DNA of 64,000 nucleotides from Nitrososphaerota archaeon. Lineage in GTDB: Archaea > Thermoproteota > Nitrososphaeria > Nitrososphaerales > Nitrosopumilaceae. Below the pieces are notes generated by a model. The model saw only the letters and a list, made by a program, of their open reading frames with translations, did not search any database and was not told where the DNA came from. Location: the NCBI GenBank assembly GCA_013288545.1, contig JABDBR010000001.1, positions 62,001 through 126,000 on the forward strand. The letters run 5' to 3'. Below, piece by piece: positions 34,857-44,099 of this stretch (positions are counted from its first letter, which is position 1; every line of letters starts with the position of its first letter). The position numbers and the translations under genes are program-made.

Positions 34857-34910
34857 TGTTAACAAACCTAGGTGTTAACAATTCTTCTATGATCTATTCA
34901 AGTGTTAACG
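34857..34910. promoter_or_regulatory. Cluster of three TGTTAAC sites before the winged-helix gene
   Basis: TGTTAACA at 34857-34864 and 34873-34880 and TGTTAACG at 34903-34910; further TTAAC/GTTAA copies lie at 34637, 34658, 34725, 34733 and 34815. GTTAAC is self-complementary, as expected for a dimeric protein. The nearest copy is 20 bases from the start of the adjacent gene. Confidence 0.5.
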
Positions 34911-34929
34911 GGTTACCAGATCGATCTCA

Positions 34930-35325
34930 ATGGCCCGAAAAAGAATCAGAATAGACTTGGAAGACTCGGATGGAGCCAAGTACAACTTTAGCCTAGAGGG
35001 TAATGTTACCCGTGAAAAGATGCTAAAGATATTCGAATTGATGAACCTAATGAATATAGAAGAGCCAGAGGCTGTAACCCAATTGGATTCTATCGGCGCC
35101 AAGATATGGAATGTTATAGACAAGAACTTTCCAATTGGCAAGTTTACCTCCTCAATGATATTGGAAAAGTATGAGGATGAGTATGAAGAACCAATTAAAC
35201 TAAGTGTGATTTCGACATATCTCTCCAGATTTGCCGTAAAGGGAAGGGTGGCTAGAGAAAAACAAGGGAAAGAGTGGGCCTACCAGATACTAAAGATAGC
35301 CCAGAGAGAAAAGAACGCGACTTAG
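34930..35325 (+). CDS. Origin-adjacent winged-helix protein of unknown function
   Basis: A 131-residue basic protein. The N-terminal part (1-45) has strands MARKRIRIDLEDSDGAKYNF then a helix TREKMLKIFELMNLMN. Residues 53-125 resemble a winged helix: IGAKIWNVIDKNFPIGKFTSSMILEKYEDEY, a recognition helix LSVISTYLSRFAVKGR and a basic wing EKQGKEWAYQIL. It is divergent from cdc6 across the candidate origin. A DNA-binding role at the origin or in autoregulation is plausible from fold and position alone. The 3' end overlaps the AbrB-like gene by four bases. Confidence 0.7.
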   Translation: MARKRIRIDLEDSDGAKYNFSLEGNVTREKMLKIFELMNLMNIEEPEAVTQLDSIGAKIWNVIDKNFPIGKFTSSMILEKYEDEYEEPIKLSVISTYLSRFAVKGRVAREKQGKEWAYQILKIAQREKNAT

Positions 35326-35474
35326 GAGATTACTACCTTTTTGACTACTAGGTGGTCACCATCTATTGTGATCTTGACATAATCCCCTTTCTGCAGCTCT
35401 AGGAATTTTCTAAAGTCTTTGGGAATTGAGATTGTTCCTGCAGTGGTAATTTTGATTAATTGCTCGTTAGGCAT
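35322..35474 (-). CDS. 50-residue SpoVT/AbrB-type DNA-binding protein
   Basis: A short frame from ATG 35474 to TAA 35322. The sequence LIKITTAGTISIPKDFRKFLELQKGDYVKITIDGDHLVVKK is the complete AbrB swapped-hairpin domain (ITxxGxISIPKxFRxxLxLxxGDxV). Such proteins dimerise and bind DNA as transition-state or antitoxin-type regulators. No toxin gene is beside it. It is convergent with the origin-adjacent winged-helix gene. The 175 bases to the next gene hold nothing I can support. Confidence 0.85.
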   Translation of the reverse strand: MPNEQLIKITTAGTISIPKDFRKFLELQKGDYVKITIDGDHLVVKKVVIS

Positions 35475-35649
35475 GTTATAATATTATAAGAACAATAATT
35501 TAAGAATTTAGTATTAACTAGGATTATTAATTTATAATGATTTTGGATGACTTTGACATAAAATATAGGGCTAAAGATCTGATCAACTGGAAAATCATTT
35601 AGAAGGGTATCCTAATTTCTTGATTTGAAAACTATTGATGCTCTAAAAA

Positions 35650-36210
35650 TTACTGGGCTGGAGCCATCTTGATGACCCCTATCCTTGTAAGGCCTTTATC
35701 GGTTATTTTGTAGGAAAATGGCTTTGTTGACATATCTCTCTCGACCACACCATCCTCAAACAGCTTCTTTAACATGCGTGATGTATGTTCCCGAGTCCTT
35801 CCTATTGTGACCTGGATGTCACGTGATGTCATGGGTTTCTCTGTGATTAATCGCAGAACATGATCAGTAGCACTAGCAAATTGCATATTCTGGATTCTTT
35901 CCTTTGGCTTCTCTTCTTTGACCATTACCTGCAGCTCCTGCTGTATTTTTTGCTCCTTTGGCTTTGGAATTTGTGCCTGAGGAATTTGCTCTGTTTCCTG
36001 TGTCATTTCTAATGAATCTAAACGAATTTTCATATCAATAAGCAAGTTTTCGTAATATTGTAAGCGCTCTGTTAGAATTTTTGCATTTTCAGACTCTGAT
36101 ACTAGCCGTGGCTTTACCTTATTGTAGACTGTAATAGCTACAAGCCCACCAATAAATGAAGCAAAGACGCCTAGAATGACACCTACATCTGGAATGTCTA
36201 CTAACATCAC
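35650..36210 (-). CDS. Membrane-anchored winged-helix (MarR/ArsR-like) protein
   Basis: A 186-residue protein. Residues 10-30 form one N-terminal transmembrane helix (VGVILGVFASFIGGLVAIT), followed by a predicted coiled coil (40-70), a Gln/Pro/Lys-rich linker and a C-terminal winged helix at 112-180: ATDHVLRLITEKPMTSRDIQVTIGRTREHTSRMLKKLFEDGVVERD and a wing FSYKITDKG. The design is a transcription regulator tethered to the membrane. This type is known in archaea; its signal is unknown. Confidence 0.7.
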   Translation of the reverse strand: MMLVDIPDVGVILGVFASFIGGLVAITVYNKVKPRLVSESENAKILTERLQYYENLLIDMKIRLDSLEMTQETEQIPQAQIPKPKEQKIQQELQVMVKEEKPKERIQNMQFASATDHVLRLITEKPMTSRDIQVTIGRTREHTSRMLKKLFEDGVVERDMSTKPFSYKITDKGLTRIGVIKMAPAQ

Positions 36211-36342
36211 GGTGTTACATTAGATGATGTGATTTATCATATTTGAGTAAAATTATTTCACACCTTACACATCAATATCAAACGTATTGTATCACAACTC
36301 ATCACAGCATCTACATGAAATCATGCCTATTTTGAAGCCAAA

Positions 36343-36705
36343 TCATAGTTTACAAGTTCGTTTTAGTAACTCTCGTATCACAGACATGATTTCTTCCTCA
36401 CGTTCAGGAAAAACATCACTACTTTTAATCACAGAAACTTGCTCAGAGAGGCGATTTATCACATCCATATCATCATCACTAAGCACGCCTAGGCCTCTAA
36501 GCAGGATCCACGAATAGCATAGTGCTGTCAACTTGTCTTTACACTGAGTTACTTGTCGATAAAATGCCCCTTTACTGATAGTAAACTGGGAGTCCACAAG
36601 GTTCCTACGTTTTAAAATAATTTCAATTTGTCTTTCAGTAAATAATGATTTTTCTATTATTTGCCTTGTAATATTATTAAAATTATCATCTGGAGGATTG
36701 CTCAT
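36343..36705 (-). CDS. Small helical protein of unknown function
   Basis: A 120-residue mainly helical protein from ATG 36705; TATA-like AATATAG 26 bases upstream supports this start over ATG 36735. ITRQIIEKSLFTERQIEIILKRRNL and FTISKGAFYRQVTQCKDKLTALCYSWILLRGLGVL suggest an HTH-like region, with a charged C-terminal helix (EREEEIMSVIRELLKR). It diverges from the GGGP synthase gene. No family name is certain. Confidence 0.6.
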   Translation of the reverse strand: MSNPPDDNFNNITRQIIEKSLFTERQIEIILKRRNLVDSQFTISKGAFYRQVTQCKDKLTALCYSWILLRGLGVLSDDDMDVINRLSEQVSVIKSSDVFPEREEEIMSVIRELLKRTCKL

Positions 36706-36771
36706 AGCTATACAAATCTGTATAACTATATTCAATTAAACTTTTAATCAATAGGTATTCAACCACTCCGT

Positions 36772-37521
36772 ATGCAAAAGACAGAAAATTATCTTCATGC
36801 GACCAGGAAGAAAAAAGGCACACTTCTCCTCGTATTAATCGACTCTGAAAATTCTGCAGGTCATTCTGCTTCAACTTTAGCAAAAGAAGCAGAAAAGAGT
36901 GGAGCATCTGCAATTTTGGTTGGTGGTTCATCAGCCACAGATCAGCTCACCATGACTGAGACCGTATCTAGCATAAAAAAAGCAGTCAAGATACCTGTAA
37001 TCCTCTTTCCTGGCAACGTTACAGGCGTGGTTCCTGGTGCAGATGCAATACTATTTAGCTCACTTTTGAACTCGGATAATCCTTACTTTATCTCACAGGC
37101 GCAAGCCCTAGGGGCACCAAGTGTTCTAAGATTTGGCCTTGAGCCTCTTCCTACAGCCTACATCATTATTGGTGAGGGAACTACCGTTTGGCATGTAGGT
37201 TCAGTGAGAACAATTCCCTTTGACAAGCCTAGCCTAGCCGTCATGTATGCCTTGTCTGCCCAATTCATGGGAATGCGATTTGTATATCTTGAAGCAGGTT
37301 CTGGAGCCAAATCTAATGTAAAACCCGAGATGGTTGCCGCAGTAAGGAAACTTTTCAAGGGATTTCTTATAGTGGGAGGAGGCATTCGTAGTCCAGAAAC
37401 TGCTGAGGAGATAGCCAAGGCTGGTGCAGATGCCATAGTGATTGGAACCTTCATTGAGAAGGGTGGAAGTTTCAAAACGATTTCCGATATCGTAAAAGCC
37501 ATCCAATCTGTAAGGAAATAA
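36772..37521 (+). CDS. Geranylgeranylglyceryl phosphate synthase
   Basis: A 249-residue TIM-barrel prenyltransferase forming the first ether bond of archaeal lipids, from sn-glycerol-1-phosphate and GGPP. LLVLIDSENS supplies the metal Asp strand; SGASAILVGGSS, FPGNVTGVVPGADAILFSSLLNS, FVYLEAGSGA and LIVGGGIRSPETAEEIAKAGADAIVIGT are the phosphate-binding family marks. PolD large subunit starts one base after its stop, so the two are very likely co-transcribed. Confidence 0.95.
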   Translation: MQKTENYLHATRKKKGTLLLVLIDSENSAGHSASTLAKEAEKSGASAILVGGSSATDQLTMTETVSSIKKAVKIPVILFPGNVTGVVPGADAILFSSLLNSDNPYFISQAQALGAPSVLRFGLEPLPTAYIIIGEGTTVWHVGSVRTIPFDKPSLAVMYALSAQFMGMRFVYLEAGSGAKSNVKPEMVAAVRKLFKGFLIVGGGIRSPETAEEIAKAGADAIVIGTFIEKGGSFKTISDIVKAIQSVRK

Positions 37522-37522
37522 C

Positions 37523-40500
37523 ATGTCTGAGAACCTAGCATTGAGACTCAAAGAAGTCCCAATGCCTCAAGATTATTTTGATTATTACACCAAACTATCA
37601 GAGGAAGTCTTTACTATTTTTGAACATGCTGCATCTGCCAAGGCAACACTTGCGGATTCTTCTGGGATGGTAGAACCAAAGATCGCTTTTGATCTTGCAG
37701 ATCGTGTATCTAAAATGCACGACATTGACGTGACTGACAATCTTAGGTCTCTCATTCAAAACACTACCAAAGAATTAGCTGCCCTCAAACTTGCAGAAGA
37801 CATTGCACAAGGCAAGTATTCTGGGCCTGATACTGGGCTTCAGGAAAAGCTTGACCTTGCTGTACGTGTAGCTTTGGCTATAGTTACAGAAGGAGTTACT
37901 ATTGCTCCCCTCCAAGGAATAAGCGAAGTTCAGATCAAGAAAAATGCAGACGGTTCTGAATATCTATCTGTCTCATTTGCAGGTCCTATTAGATCAGCAG
38001 GAGGAACAGAAGCTGCCTCTACTATGCTTATTGCAGATCATGTACGAAAAATAGCTGGACTTGCAAAATATCAGGCAAATTCATTTGATGATGAGACTGG
38101 CCGGTTTGTAGAAGAGTTACGGGTATACGAAAGAGAAGTTGGAAGCTTTCAATTTCATGTTCCAGATCAAGATGTGATAAATGTCATCTCTAATCTTCCA
38201 GTTGAACTTGATGGTGTAGATACTGACATAGTTGAAATTGTAAGCCACAGAAACATGGTACGAATAGGTACCAATAGAGTACGAGGAGGAGCCCTTCGTG
38301 TGCTAAATGATGGACTCATTGGAAGATCCCGTAAACTGCTCAAACTAATTGAATTGTACAAACTCGATGGCTGGGATTGGCTTAAGGACCTCAAAGGGGC
38401 CATCCAGACAGGCGATGCAGATGCAGCAGCTCACAGAATGAGAGAGGTAATTACGGGAAGATCAGTACTTTCCATGCCTAAAAAACTAGGTGGATTCCGA
38501 TTAAGATATGGCCGTTCATGCAATACTGGATTTGCTTCAATTGGCATTCATCCTGTAGTTGCAGAAATACTTGATCATGCCATAGCCGTGGGTACTCAGA
38601 TTAAGCTTGATGTCCCTGGAAAAGCCTCCACCGTGGCCTTTGTGGACTCGATTGATACACCAATTGTCAGACTAACCAATGGCAATGTTGTAAAAATAAA
38701 AGACACTGCACATGGAATTCATCTAAAACCCCAAATTGCAAAGATTTTGCATCTTGGCGACATTTTGATCAGTTACGGAGACTTTTTAGAAAACAATGCC
38801 GAGCTTGTACCGACAGGATATGTGGAAGAGTTTTGGGCTCAGGAACTACAAGACAAAGTAACCAAGTACGAACCAAATGACACTGAACTTCTAAGTTATG
38901 TAAACAAGATACCAGAACTGGAAGAAGCATTTAGGATATCACTGAATTTTGGCATTGGCCTTCATCCACACTATCTCTATTATTGGGATCAAATTACAAT
39001 TGAAGAATTTGAAAAAATTCTCAAACCCACAAAATCTGAATCAGATCTCATCATTTATCCAATTGAGGCAAAAGATATTCTGGAAAAATTGGGTGTTCCT
39101 CATGAAGTTGCAGGCAGCACAATTCTCCTAAAAGACGTAGAGGCAAAAGTCTTCTTTTATTTATTATTTAGAAAGCCAGTACAACTTGAAAAAGATCTCT
39201 CTGTTCCTCAAATCATAACAAAATCATCTGGCATAAAAATACCAAATAAATTTTCAACTTCTATTGGTGTAAGGGTCGGAAGACCAGAAAAAGCTGCACT
39301 ACGAAAAATGAAACCTCCGGTCCATACTTTATTTCCAGTTGGAAACAAAGGTGGAGCGTCCCGTGATTTGCTCAAGGCAGTCAAGCAACCAAATTTTTAC
39401 TGCAACATATACAACAGATTCTGCAAAAACTGTAACGTACCTTCCATTAGCATAGCATGTCCTAAATGTCATACAAAAACAAATACGATTTTCATATGTA
39501 ACAAATGCAGAGATGAGCTTGAAACAGATTATTGTGCAAAATGCAAATCACGAACACATGCACACTCATACCGCTCATTTCCCCTCAAAGATCTACTATA
39601 TGCTGCTCAAGAGAGGACTGGATTTAGGGCACAAGAGCCATTCAAGGGCGTAAAGGAGCTCATAAACCAAGACAGAGTACCAGAGCCACTTGAAAAGGGC
39701 CTGATAAGACAAAGTCTTGGTCTTAATGTCTTCAAGGATGGGACAATTAGATTTGATACAACAAATGCCCCACTCTCACACTTCAAACCTTCTTGGATTG
39801 GCACAACACCAGAAAAACTAGTCAAACTTGGATACACTCGTGATACTAACGGCAATCCACTTGAAAACTCTGATCAGCTTGTTGAACTCAGAGTACAAGA
39901 TGTAGTAATTCCTAAAGAATGCGGAGATAGTCTTGTTTTTGTTTGCCAATATATTGACCGAGAGCTTGCAAAACTATTTGGACATCCACCATTTTACAAT
40001 GTAAAAAGTACTGATGATCTTGTAGGTCATCTTATCATTGGTCTTGCACCGCATACATCTGTAGGAATTGTGGGCAGAATAATTGGATACACCAATACCC
40101 AAGTGTGTCTTGGAACTGCAGTATGGCATTCCGCAAAAAGGCGTGACGCTGACGGTGACGCAGATTCTATAATGTTGTTAATGGACAGTTTACTTAATTT
40201 CTCAAGATTATTTTTGTCTGATAGAATAGGTGGATTGATGGATGCACCATTGCTTGTTCAGCCTATTGTAATTCCTCAAGAGGTGCAAAGACAAGCTCAC
40301 AACTTTGAGGTTGTAAAGGCATATCCACTTTCATTCTTTGAATCTACTCTTAGAAAGGAAAAGGCAAGTGAGATCAAAGACGTTGAGATCCTAAAATCAA
40401 GATTAGAAACAGAAAGACAATTTCTTGGACATGATTTTACACATTCTACATCTACTTTGACCACATCAAAATCAAGGAGTGCCTACTCTACACTTGGTTC

Positions 40501-40897
40501 ATTGCTTGAGAAGCTTGACATGCAAATCAGAACTGCAGATATCATAAATGCAGTTGACCCAAGTGAGGTGGTATCAATGGTAATGACCACTCACCTTCTT
40601 CCTGATATCATGGGTAACCTCAGAGCCTATTCGGGCCAATCTTTTCGATGTACTGCATGTGGTGCAAGTTACAGGAGAGTTCCTCTCATAGGAAAATGTC
40701 TTGAATGTGACAATAAACTAATTCAAACCATGACTAGGCCATCTGTACAAAAATATCTCAAGCTTGCAAGAAGAATGCTCAACAAGTATACCATCACACC
40801 CTATCTTAGAGGACGTGTGCTCTCTCTCTTGGATGAACTAGAACTAGTATTTGGTAAAGAAGAAAGTAGTCAGTCTATTCTTACAGACTTTGCCTAG
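37523..40897 (+). CDS. polC: DNA polymerase D large subunit (DP2), catalytic
   Basis: A 1124-residue catalytic subunit. The two-metal acidic motif is AKRRDADGDADSIMLLMD (near 870). A zinc-ribbon region (CNIYNRFCKNCNV, CPKC, CNKC, CAKC) lies at about 625-680 and a C-terminal ribbon CTACGASYRR...CLECD near 1035-1060. The protein ends in QSILTDFA, a PCNA-interacting-peptide-like sequence in the same place as in euryarchaeal DP2. No intein is present. It overlaps convergent glyA by four bases. Confidence 0.97.
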   Translation: MSENLALRLKEVPMPQDYFDYYTKLSEEVFTIFEHAASAKATLADSSGMVEPKIAFDLADRVSKMHDIDVTDNLRSLIQNTTKELAALKLAEDIAQGKYSGPDTGLQEKLDLAVRVALAIVTEGVTIAPLQGISEVQIKKNADGSEYLSVSFAGPIRSAGGTEAASTMLIADHVRKIAGLAKYQANSFDDETGRFVEELRVYEREVGSFQFHVPDQDVINVISNLPVELDGVDTDIVEIVSHRNMVRIGTNRVRGGALRVLNDGLIGRSRKLLKLIELYKLDGWDWLKDLKGAIQTGDADAAAHRMREVITGRSVLSMPKKLGGFRLRYGRSCNTGFASIGIHPVVAEILDHAIAVGTQIKLDVPGKASTVAFVDSIDTPIVRLTNGNVVKIKDTAHGIHLKPQIAKILHLGDILISYGDFLENNAELVPTGYVEEFWAQELQDKVTKYEPNDTELLSYVNKIPELEEAFRISLNFGIGLHPHYLYYWDQITIEEFEKILKPTKSESDLIIYPIEAKDILEKLGVPHEVAGSTILLKDVEAKVFFYLLFRKPVQLEKDLSVPQIITKSSGIKIPNKFSTSIGVRVGRPEKAALRKMKPPVHTLFPVGNKGGASRDLLKAVKQPNFYCNIYNRFCKNCNVPSISIACPKCHTKTNTIFICNKCRDELETDYCAKCKSRTHAHSYRSFPLKDLLYAAQERTGFRAQEPFKGVKELINQDRVPEPLEKGLIRQSLGLNVFKDGTIRFDTTNAPLSHFKPSWIGTTPEKLVKLGYTRDTNGNPLENSDQLVELRVQDVVIPKECGDSLVFVCQYIDRELAKLFGHPPFYNVKSTDDLVGHLIIGLAPHTSVGIVGRIIGYTNTQVCLGTAVWHSAKRRDADGDADSIMLLMDSLLNFSRLFLSDRIGGLMDAPLLVQPIVIPQEVQRQAHNFEVVKAYPLSFFESTLRKEKASEIKDVEILKSRLETERQFLGHDFTHSTSTLTTSKSRSAYSTLGSLLEKLDMQIRTADIINAVDPSEVVSMVMTTHLLPDIMGNLRAYSGQSFRCTACGASYRRVPLIGKCLECDNKLIQTMTRPSVQKYLKLARRMLNKYTITPYLRGRVLSLLDELELVFGKEESSQSILTDFA

Positions 40898-42216
40898 CGA
40901 ATCTTGATGTAATCGTAACCGCCATGCTTGCTTTCAAAACAATAGCGGACTTTTTGAAAGTCTTTTCTAAATTTCTTTACCTCTAATGCCACTTTTTTCT
41001 TGTCTTTTTTATCTACCACTACTTTTTTGATAAATTCAGCTATTTGTTTCATGTCTGATTCTTTCATGCCAAGTCGTGTGAGTTCTGCAACACCAAGTCT
41101 CATTCCACCTGGATGGAAATAGTTGCGTCCTGCCTTGATATCTCCTGGTATGAGCTGTCTGTTTACGATAATGTTTGCCTTTTCAAGATCTGCTTCAATT
41201 GATCCACCGTCGCCAAATGAAAGTACGTTTACAACTATCTGATGAGATTTTGTAAATCCTCGTTTTTCACCAAGTACTGAAAAACCAAATGAGCTGAGGG
41301 CCTCTGCAAGTGCCTTTGCATTCTTTATGACTTGGACTGCATACTTTTTACCAAACTCTAACATCTCTGCATAAGCAATAGCTTTTCCTGCCATGTGGTG
41401 CAAGTGATGATTACTGGTCATTCCTGGGAATGTGGCCTTCTTGATACTTTCACCATATTTTTCAAATGAGCAGACCATTCCACCCTGAGGACCAAACAAA
41501 GTCTTGTGTGTACTCATTGTCATTGCATCTGCACCTTCTCTTAGTGGATCTTGGAACTGTCCACCTGCAATTAGGCCTGCAACATGAGCACCATCATAAT
41601 TGACAAACATATTGTAACTTTTCAGAAAATCTGCAAGTTCCTTAACTGGGTGTGGGAACAAGAACACAGAACCTCCAAACATTGCTAATTTAGGAATCTT
41701 TCCAGCTTTTTCAAGTTCCCTGACTTTTTCTTTTGTCTTGTCAACATCAATTGTCATCTCTTCTACATCAAACGGATAAAACTCAATGTCTAATCCATGG
41801 ACAAGACCTGCAGTACCTGAATGTTCTTTCTTTCCATGTGATATGTGACCTCCAGATGGGATAGAAGGAGCAAGCATTGTATCTCCTGGATTTGTAAATG
41901 CTGAATAGATAGCTAGATTGGCAACAACACCGGAAATTGGCCTTACATCTACAAATTCTGCCTTGAATAGTTTTTTTGCAAGTGCCATGCACTTGAATTC
42001 TACCTCATCAATGTAGATACAGCCTGCATAGACTCGCTCACCAGGCCAACCTTCTGCATATCTGTTGGCAAAGTCTGAAATTGTTGCCTCTCGGACTGCC
42101 GGACTTGTGACATTCTCACTTGCAATTAGAGGAATTGAATTTGCAAACCACTGATTGTGAGTCTTTAGCAATGAAAGTACTTCATTGTAAGATGATCGCG
42201 GTGAAGAACGAGACAT
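40894..42216 (-). CDS. glyA: Serine hydroxymethyltransferase
   Basis: A 440-residue PLP enzyme converting serine and a tetrahydropterin to glycine and the methylene derivative. IPLIASENVTSPAVREA, YAEGWPGERVYAGC, NYDGAHVAGLIAGG and the Lys loop TMSTHKTLFGPQGGM are diagnostic, and HHLHHMAGKAIAYAEM follows. The N-terminal region is of archaeal size. Neighbouring MtrA-like and one-carbon functions are not adjacent. Confidence 0.95.
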   Translation of the reverse strand: MSRSSPRSSYNEVLSLLKTHNQWFANSIPLIASENVTSPAVREATISDFANRYAEGWPGERVYAGCIYIDEVEFKCMALAKKLFKAEFVDVRPISGVVANLAIYSAFTNPGDTMLAPSIPSGGHISHGKKEHSGTAGLVHGLDIEFYPFDVEEMTIDVDKTKEKVRELEKAGKIPKLAMFGGSVFLFPHPVKELADFLKSYNMFVNYDGAHVAGLIAGGQFQDPLREGADAMTMSTHKTLFGPQGGMVCSFEKYGESIKKATFPGMTSNHHLHHMAGKAIAYAEMLEFGKKYAVQVIKNAKALAEALSSFGFSVLGEKRGFTKSHQIVVNVLSFGDGGSIEADLEKANIIVNRQLIPGDIKAGRNYFHPGGMRLGVAELTRLGMKESDMKQIAEFIKKVVVDKKDKKKVALEVKKFRKDFQKVRYCFESKHGGYDYIKIR

Positions 42217-42340
42217 ATCTAGTCCCGCCAGTTTTCCTAATTTAAAAACATCGTTCGACAGTGTTGAAAATTATCTGTTTCAAGTGTAAAGGCTTTTGAT
42301 CTCATAAGACATAATAAGGGAAAATCGACCTCTTGCAAAT

Positions 42341-44041
42341 ATGTCAATTCAGTCTTCTTCTGGTGGTATACCAGTTGTTATTCTAAAGGACGGTGCTCAA
42401 CAGACCAAGGGTCGTGATGCCCAGAAAAACAATATTGCAGCAGCAAAACTGATTGCCGAAATCGTTCATTCTAGTCTTGGCCCACGTGGAATGGACAAGA
42501 TGCTAGTGGACTCCCTAGGTGACGTTACAATTACAAATGACGGTGCTACTATTCTAAAAGAAATTGATGTACAACATCCAGCTGCAAAAATGCTAGTTGA
42601 AATCTCAAAAGCAACCGATAATGAAGTAGGAGATGGAACAACATCTGCTGTAGTATTAGCAGGCGCATTATTGGAAAACGCTGAGATCTTAATTTTGCAA
42701 GACGTACATCCAACAATTGTCGTTGATGGTTATAGAAAAGCTGCTCAAAAAGCAGTAGAACTCTTAGAGAAGATTGCAGACAAAGTTTCAGCAACTGACA
42801 AAGATGTGCTTGAAAGAATTGCAAGAACATCTATGCAGACAAAACTTGTAAGAAGAGATTCTGCAAATCTAGCAGATATGATTGTAAAATCCGTAATTGC
42901 AGTAGCTGAGAAGAAAGGAGAAGGATATCTAGTTGATATTGATGATATCAAAGTAGAAAAGAAAGCTGGCGGCTCTATCAAGGACTGTGCAATTATCAAA
43001 GGGATAGTGCTTGACAAAGAAGTTGTGCACAGTGGAATGCCAAAGAAAATTGATCATGCAAAAATCGCTCTAGTTAACAATGCACTTGAGATTGACAAAA
43101 CAGAGTTTGACGCAAAGATAAACATCACAAATCCACAACAGATGAAATCATTTCTTGATGAAGAACAAAGAATGATCAAAAATATGGTGGATAAAGTAAT
43201 TGCTTCTGGCGCAAATGTTCTATTCTGTCAAAAAGGAATTGATGACATGGCACAACATTATCTTGCAAAAGCAGGAATACTTACAGTAAGAAGAATAAAA
43301 GAAAGCGATATGACAAAACTTGCAAAAGCAACAGGTGCAAGAATGATAAGTAATTTCGATGATTTGTTTGAAAAAGATCTTGGTTCTGCTGAACTAGTAG
43401 AAGAAAGAAAAGTAGAGACTGACAAATGGGTCTTCGTTGAAGGCTGCAAACACCCCAAGGCAGTTACCCTTCTTCTAAGAGGCGGTTCTCAAAGAGTAGT
43501 TGACGAAGTAGAAAGATCAGTTCACGATGCAATAATGGTTGTAAAAGATGTAATGGAAAAACCATTCATTGTGGCAGGCGGAGGCGCACCAGAAACCTAT
43601 GCTGCAACAAAACTACGTGAATGGGCAAAGACACTTGAAGGCAGAGAACAACTTGCAGTAGAAAAATTTGCAGACTCTTTAGAAGTAATTCCAATCACAC
43701 TTGCTGAGAATGCAGGAATGGATCCAATTGATACATTGGCATCATTGCGCTCAAAGCAACTCAAAGGAAACAAATGGACAGGTATTGATGTTATGAAAGG
43801 CCAAGTTGCTAGCATGCATGCTAGTGATATATTTGAGCCACTCTCTGTCAAGATCCAAATAATCACATGCGCAACAGAAGCCGCATCCATGATACTACGA
43901 ATCGATGATGTTATTGCCACTGCAAAATCTGCAGGAGGACCACCGCCAGGAGCTGAAGGCATGGGAGGTATGGGTGGAATGGGCGGTATGGGAGGCATGG
44001 GCGGAATGGGTGGTATGGGCATGCCTGGCATGGATATGTAA
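42341..44041 (+). CDS. thsA: Thermosome subunit (group II chaperonin)
   Basis: A 566-residue chaperonin. [56 protein letters not shown] and [19 protein letters not shown] are the family signatures with the GDGTT nucleotide-binding loop. The C-terminus is a Gly-Met repeat (seven GGM-type units, GMGGMGGMG...), as in many thermosomes. It forms the double-ring folding chamber. Gene symbol is by similarity; the number of paralogues elsewhere is unknown. Confidence 0.96.
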   Translation: MSIQSSSGGIPVVILKDGAQQTKGRDAQKNNIAAAKLIAEIVHSSLGPRGMDKMLVDSLGDVTITNDGATILKEIDVQHPAAKMLVEISKATDNEVGDGTTSAVVLAGALLENAEILILQDVHPTIVVDGYRKAAQKAVELLEKIADKVSATDKDVLERIARTSMQTKLVRRDSANLADMIVKSVIAVAEKKGEGYLVDIDDIKVEKKAGGSIKDCAIIKGIVLDKEVVHSGMPKKIDHAKIALVNNALEIDKTEFDAKINITNPQQMKSFLDEEQRMIKNMVDKVIASGANVLFCQKGIDDMAQHYLAKAGILTVRRIKESDMTKLAKATGARMISNFDDLFEKDLGSAELVEERKVETDKWVFVEGCKHPKAVTLLLRGGSQRVVDEVERSVHDAIMVVKDVMEKPFIVAGGGAPETYAATKLREWAKTLEGREQLAVEKFADSLEVIPITLAENAGMDPIDTLASLRSKQLKGNKWTGIDVMKGQVASMHASDIFEPLSVKIQIITCATEAASMILRIDDVIATAKSAGGPPPGAEGMGGMGGMGGMGGMGGMGGMGMPGMDM

Positions 44042-44099
44042 TAGACTAGACTACAATATTTCTCTCAAAGTTTATTTGACTATTCCAGATAGGAATTCT

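Larger units (their letters stand above)
34486..34929. other. oriC: Candidate replication origin (oriC)
   Basis: A 444-base gene-free region between divergent cdc6 and the winged-helix gene. It holds a long AT-only-rich tract (about 34539-34593, candidate unwinding element), two direct repeats strongly resembling archaeal origin recognition boxes (34689-34716 and 34751-34778), a weaker third copy (34832-34855), and eight TTAAC/GTTAA sites. The initiator gene alongside and PolD subunits on both sides make the assignment likely. It is read from sequence only. Confidence 0.8.

Noticed and set aside
35537-35602. A 21-codon frame between the AbrB-like gene and the membrane winged-helix gene
   Set aside because: Too short, with no domain or composition signal.
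43597-44031. Minus-strand frame antisense to the thermosome tail
   Set aside because: Its Pro-rich, repetitive product is the mirror image of the GGM repeat.
43960-44035. Short tandem repeats of GGT/GGC-ATG type
   Set aside because: They encode the Gly-Met tail of the thermosome, a known family trait, and need no separate repeat call.
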